Shown here: one piece after another, positions 61,508 to 64,000 of the stretch | How positions within the stretch are numbered: position 1 is the stretch's first letter | How the letters are laid out: each line of letters starts with the position of its first letter | Source of the DNA: Alphaproteobacteria bacterium | GTDB lineage: Bacteria; Pseudomonadota; Alphaproteobacteria; Rickettsiales; SXRF01 | Direction: 5' to 3' | Assembly: GCA_025360605.1 (NCBI GenBank) | Contig: JANYBV010000052.1 | Location: forward strand, 124,001-188,000 | Length of the DNA stretch: 64,000 bases | The notes under the pieces: model-generated | What the model was told of the DNA's origin: nothing | The model's database searches: none | Seen by the model: the letters and a program-made list of their open reading frames with translations, nothing else | Made by a program: the position numbers and the translations under genes

Positions 61508-63097
61508 TCAGTGAACTGAGTGTGTGGTTGTAGTATCTGTTGCAGTCATGGTATCCGTAGCAGCAGTCGTTTTAGCGGTATCCTCTTTTATGGCCGTATC
61601 AGCGGTAACAGTATCAGAAACTGCATCAGACGCAGCGCTTTGCTGCACTACTTTAGGATTGACACTCGCCAGATCAAGAACCCCCACTGACCTTACCAGA
61701 TCAACCCTTGAAGTCAGCAGACTATAGCGGTTTTGTAGCTGACTTTGAAGGGCGTTGCTATATTGAAGTTGTGCATTCAGAACATCGAGAATACTTCCAA
61801 GACCTTCCTTATAGCGGCCAAGCGCCAGTTCCTTTAGCTGAATGGCCGTTGCTATCTGATCCTGACTTGTTTTCCATGAGAGTTTTGATGTTTCGTAATT
61901 ATGCCATGAGTTCCACACATCTTTTTCTACGTTTCGTTCAGTGGTAATCAGGGATTCACGCTGGTTCTCCAGTGATTTTTCCGTCGCGTGCAAACTATAG
62001 GTCTGGCTAAAGCCGGTAAAGATAGGAATAGAGACCGACACCCCAACACCCTGACTACGGGAACGGTTGTAATTGTAGATGTGAATATCATCGTTACTGA
62101 GCCCCATATTAGCAGTCGCCGAAATGGTAGCCAACTGCGAACGCTTGAGCGCTTTCAGCGATATTTCAGATGATTTGAGAGAATTACGGCTCGATTGCAG
62201 GTCATAGCGTTTTTCCTTAGCCTTTTCGATCAGAGCGGGCAACTCATCGGCAAAAGGATCAATGGCCAGTGTCTTATTATCTATATCCTTAACTTCCACA
62301 GGTGTTTCAGGGGAAAACCCCATAATCTGGGCCATGGCTGCCTGTGCCAACGCAAGCCCATTATCGGCAGCTTCAGTGTCAAGCAACGACTGAGAATAGC
62401 TGCCCTTTGCTTGGAGCTGATCTGCTAACGGAACCTGACCGATCTGATGGCGCAGCAGGGCGGCTTCATAACTTTCCTTAGCAAATTCTTCCGATTGTTT
62501 AGCAACAGCCAGTGCATTCTGTGCCCTGAGTAAACTGTAATATCCCTGTAGCGCACCGGCAATAGTACCCTGTAAGGTTGAGTTATAGGAATTACCCGCC
62601 GAACGGAATGCCAATTCCGCCGTTTCTAATTTAAATTCGCGTTGGCCAAAATCGTATAAGGTTAAACCCAGTGATAACCCATAGGCACTAGAAACGGTGG
62701 TTGATTTGCTATGAGCTGTGATGCTTGTATCCCTGCTATGCGACATGCTTCCGGATACGGTGGGCAGGTAACTTGAATAATTGCTGACATAACTTGCGGC
62801 CTGCGCCACGAGGCTCAGATAGGCACCTTTGGTATCAGGATTATTGCACAGCGCCGAAATGACAACATCATCGAGCGTAAGTTTGCTTTTGATATCCGGA
62901 ATCTGACAACTGTCCGGCCTAAGACTGGGCGCCACCTGATCCGCTGCTTTTTTTTCCATCGAGAACGGATCGTCAATTGTTTGCCTCAGCCATGGCAGGA
63001 TTTCAGCATGAGCGGTATCTGCGGCAAGTGAGCAACAAACAACTGCTCCCCAAAGGGTGCCGCGCGCTATCCGCAATAGTGATGTAGCTAAAACCAT
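61508..63097 (-). CDS. TolC-family outer-membrane efflux protein
   Basis: This is a 529-residue outer-membrane channel with a signal peptide (~1-32, ending AHA). Two OEP repeats contain LTLDDVVISALCNNPDTKGA, YDFGQREFKLETAELAFRSA, ALLRHQIGQVPLADQLQAKG, VSIPIFTGFSQTYSLHATEK and ALGRYKEGLGSILDVLNAQL. A Thr/Ala/Asp-rich low-complexity tail (KTTAATDTMTATDTTTTHS) follows and is unusual in length. It is the first gene of the operon with macA, ATPase and permease. About 230 bp without a gene lie upstream. Confidence 0.94.
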   Translation of the reverse strand: MVLATSLLRIARGTLWGAVVCCSLAADTAHAEILPWLRQTIDDPFSMEKKAADQVAPSLRPDSCQIPDIKSKLTLDDVVISALCNNPDTKGAYLSLVAQAASYVSNYSSYLPTVSGSMSHSRDTSITAHSKSTTVSSAYGLSLGLTLYDFGQREFKLETAELAFRSAGNSYNSTLQGTIAGALQGYYSLLRAQNALAVAKQSEEFAKESYEAALLRHQIGQVPLADQLQAKGSYSQSLLDTEAADNGLALAQAAMAQIMGFSPETPVEVKDIDNKTLAIDPFADELPALIEKAKEKRYDLQSSRNSLKSSEISLKALKRSQLATISATANMGLSNDDIHIYNYNRSRSQGVGVSVSIPIFTGFSQTYSLHATEKSLENQRESLITTERNVEKDVWNSWHNYETSKLSWKTSQDQIATAIQLKELALGRYKEGLGSILDVLNAQLQYSNALQSQLQNRYSLLTSRVDLVRSVGVLDLASVNPKVVQQSAASDAVSDTVTADTAIKEDTAKTTAATDTMTATDTTTTHSVH

Positions 63098-63324
63098 AAT
63101 GGCCTAATACAGCTTAATTATTTCCTCCCATTCTAGGAACTATGGATTAATTATTGGTTATATTTTATGGTTTTAGATACACTGAAATAATGCCCTCGCC
63201 GTGCTATTGGTTAGCAAATCATTCCCAAAGGATTAAGTTTTTCTAAATCCGCACAAAACAGGAGGGGAAAGATTAATTGAATGTGCTGTTATATTAACTT
63301 TCGCACAGAAACGACGCACATGGC

Positions 63325-63695
63325 TTATTTCAGCTCATGCTTTACGTTATTTTGAAGCGCAAGGATCAGTTCTGCCTGAAAGCGGTTTTCATTCACACAG
63401 GCGTTTTTGGCAGCGAGATCAATCAGCAACAACAAGCTGTTATCCATCAAATGTTTATTGATAAAACGATCCTCATCCGACTCATAAAAATTTTGGTCAG
63501 CCGCCCAGTAGACAAGGCTTTCTTTCGCGGCAAAAATCATTCGTGCCGCAGCGGGAAGATCAAGGGCACGGGCATGGGCAATCAGTAAATCCAGCCCCTT
63601 GATGAGGCTGATGACAGCATCATCTTTGCTCTTTTCAATGAGATCAGCCGATGGTTGTGTATATTATTCACACCTTTTCTGTTATCTATCCCCAT
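63325..63695 (-). pseudogene. Small gene broken by a frameshift (or 71-aa gene with internal start)
   Basis: A frame starting at ATG 63540 gives 71 residues (FAAKESLVYWAADQNFYESD, ending LILALQNNVKHELK). The same frame continues upstream of that ATG for 41 more protein-like codons (SADLIEKSKDDAVISLIKG, LDLLIAHARALDLPAAAR) with no start codon before a TAA at 63664-63666. Another frame has ATG 63695 followed by GIDNRKGVNNI just where it would be needed. A one-base shift near 63660 would join them. The family is not recognised; it is helical and soluble. Confidence 0.5.
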
Positions 63696-64000
63696 AAGTC
63701 CCCCACAGAAGCTTTTGTATTATACAATCCGTACAAGCCATCACGTAACAATAGTAATGTTTATAGACACACAACTAGCTAGAAAAAGCCCTTGCAGCCC
63801 TTACGCATTAAGATGAATGTACCCATAATGGGGGCAATATTACTTGATACCAATCAAGTGATTGAGATTTAATTCTGCACCAAAATGATACAGCACTTCC
63901 AAAGACTGCCGAAAAATCGTTCTCAGTCGTCAGGCTTTCAAATCCTTTTTAACACAAGTCCCAGTCAACAATGTCCGGTGCGTAGGGCAATCTTCAACCG
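63696..64000. other. AT-rich end of the window without a convincing gene
   Basis: No coding frame is supported on either strand. It contains a perfect inverted repeat ACTTGAT-ACCA-ATCAAGT at 63842-63859, a candidate operator, and A/T-rich stretches that may hold promoters for the small minus-strand gene. Confidence 0.4.

Overview
This 64 kb stretch looks like the chromosome of an alphaproteobacterium of moderate GC content. The evidence is gene content and order: ubiK-ybjN-proC, a phasin, prs-rplY-pth-ychF, SURF1, and thrC followed by GNAT and M16-peptidase genes. It probably respires aerobically (UbiA, UbiK, SURF1), stores polyhydroxyalkanoate (phasin) and makes heptose-containing LPS (HldD). 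No rRNA, CRISPR array, transposase, integrase or recognisable phage gene was found. Two tRNA genes are present: Thr-UGU and Ala-UGC.

Layout. 1-7237: the 3' end of a Ppx/GppA phosphatase gene, hldD, ubiK, a ybjN-type gene preceded by an overlapping 34-codon reading frame, proC, a phasin with its own promoter and terminator, an unrecognised gene and uvrC. 7718-15508: a Kef-type antiporter, then the co-directional block prs-rplY-pth-ychF, a membrane-anchored double-FKBP protein and an aminotransferase. 15794-19116 (minus): peroxiredoxin, duplicated-DUF305 protein, thioredoxin reductase and a LysR regulator, a plausible peroxide and thiol unit. 19230-28058 (plus): a GT-C-like membrane protein, SURF1, M32 carboxypeptidase, and a tight thrC-GNAT-M16 peptidase-glycosyltransferase/methyltransferase run with overlaps or 1-nt gaps. 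28051-31727 (minus): rsmE-gshA-GT-C. 31769-34902 (plus): ubiA, an EAL protein and a small membrane protein.

34982-46082 is accessory in character. Next to tRNA-Thr lies a two-gene operon for a MotA/MotB-like proton channel with the architecture of the Zorya anti-phage pair ZorA/ZorB, but with no ZorC, D, E, F or G gene beside it. It is followed by a divergent pirin gene, a two-partner secretion pair (small TpsA exoprotein plus TpsB pore), a very large DUF2339 membrane protein, and a chemoreceptor gene wrecked by two frameshifts and an internal deletion. tRNA-Ala follows.

46243-63097 is mostly cell-surface biology: an FAD/NAD(P)-binding protein, an unrecognised protein with an HExxH zinc-peptidase motif, two acyltransferases, a GT2 glycosyltransferase, a Stf0-like sulfotransferase, a secreted Cys-rich protein, two large GT-C-like membrane proteins, and a complete TolC-MacA-MacB efflux operon. 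The acyltransferase/GT/sulfotransferase cluster could decorate a surface glycan or glycolipid with sulfate and acyl groups; this is inference. The window ends in a frameshifted small gene and about 300 bp without a convincing gene.
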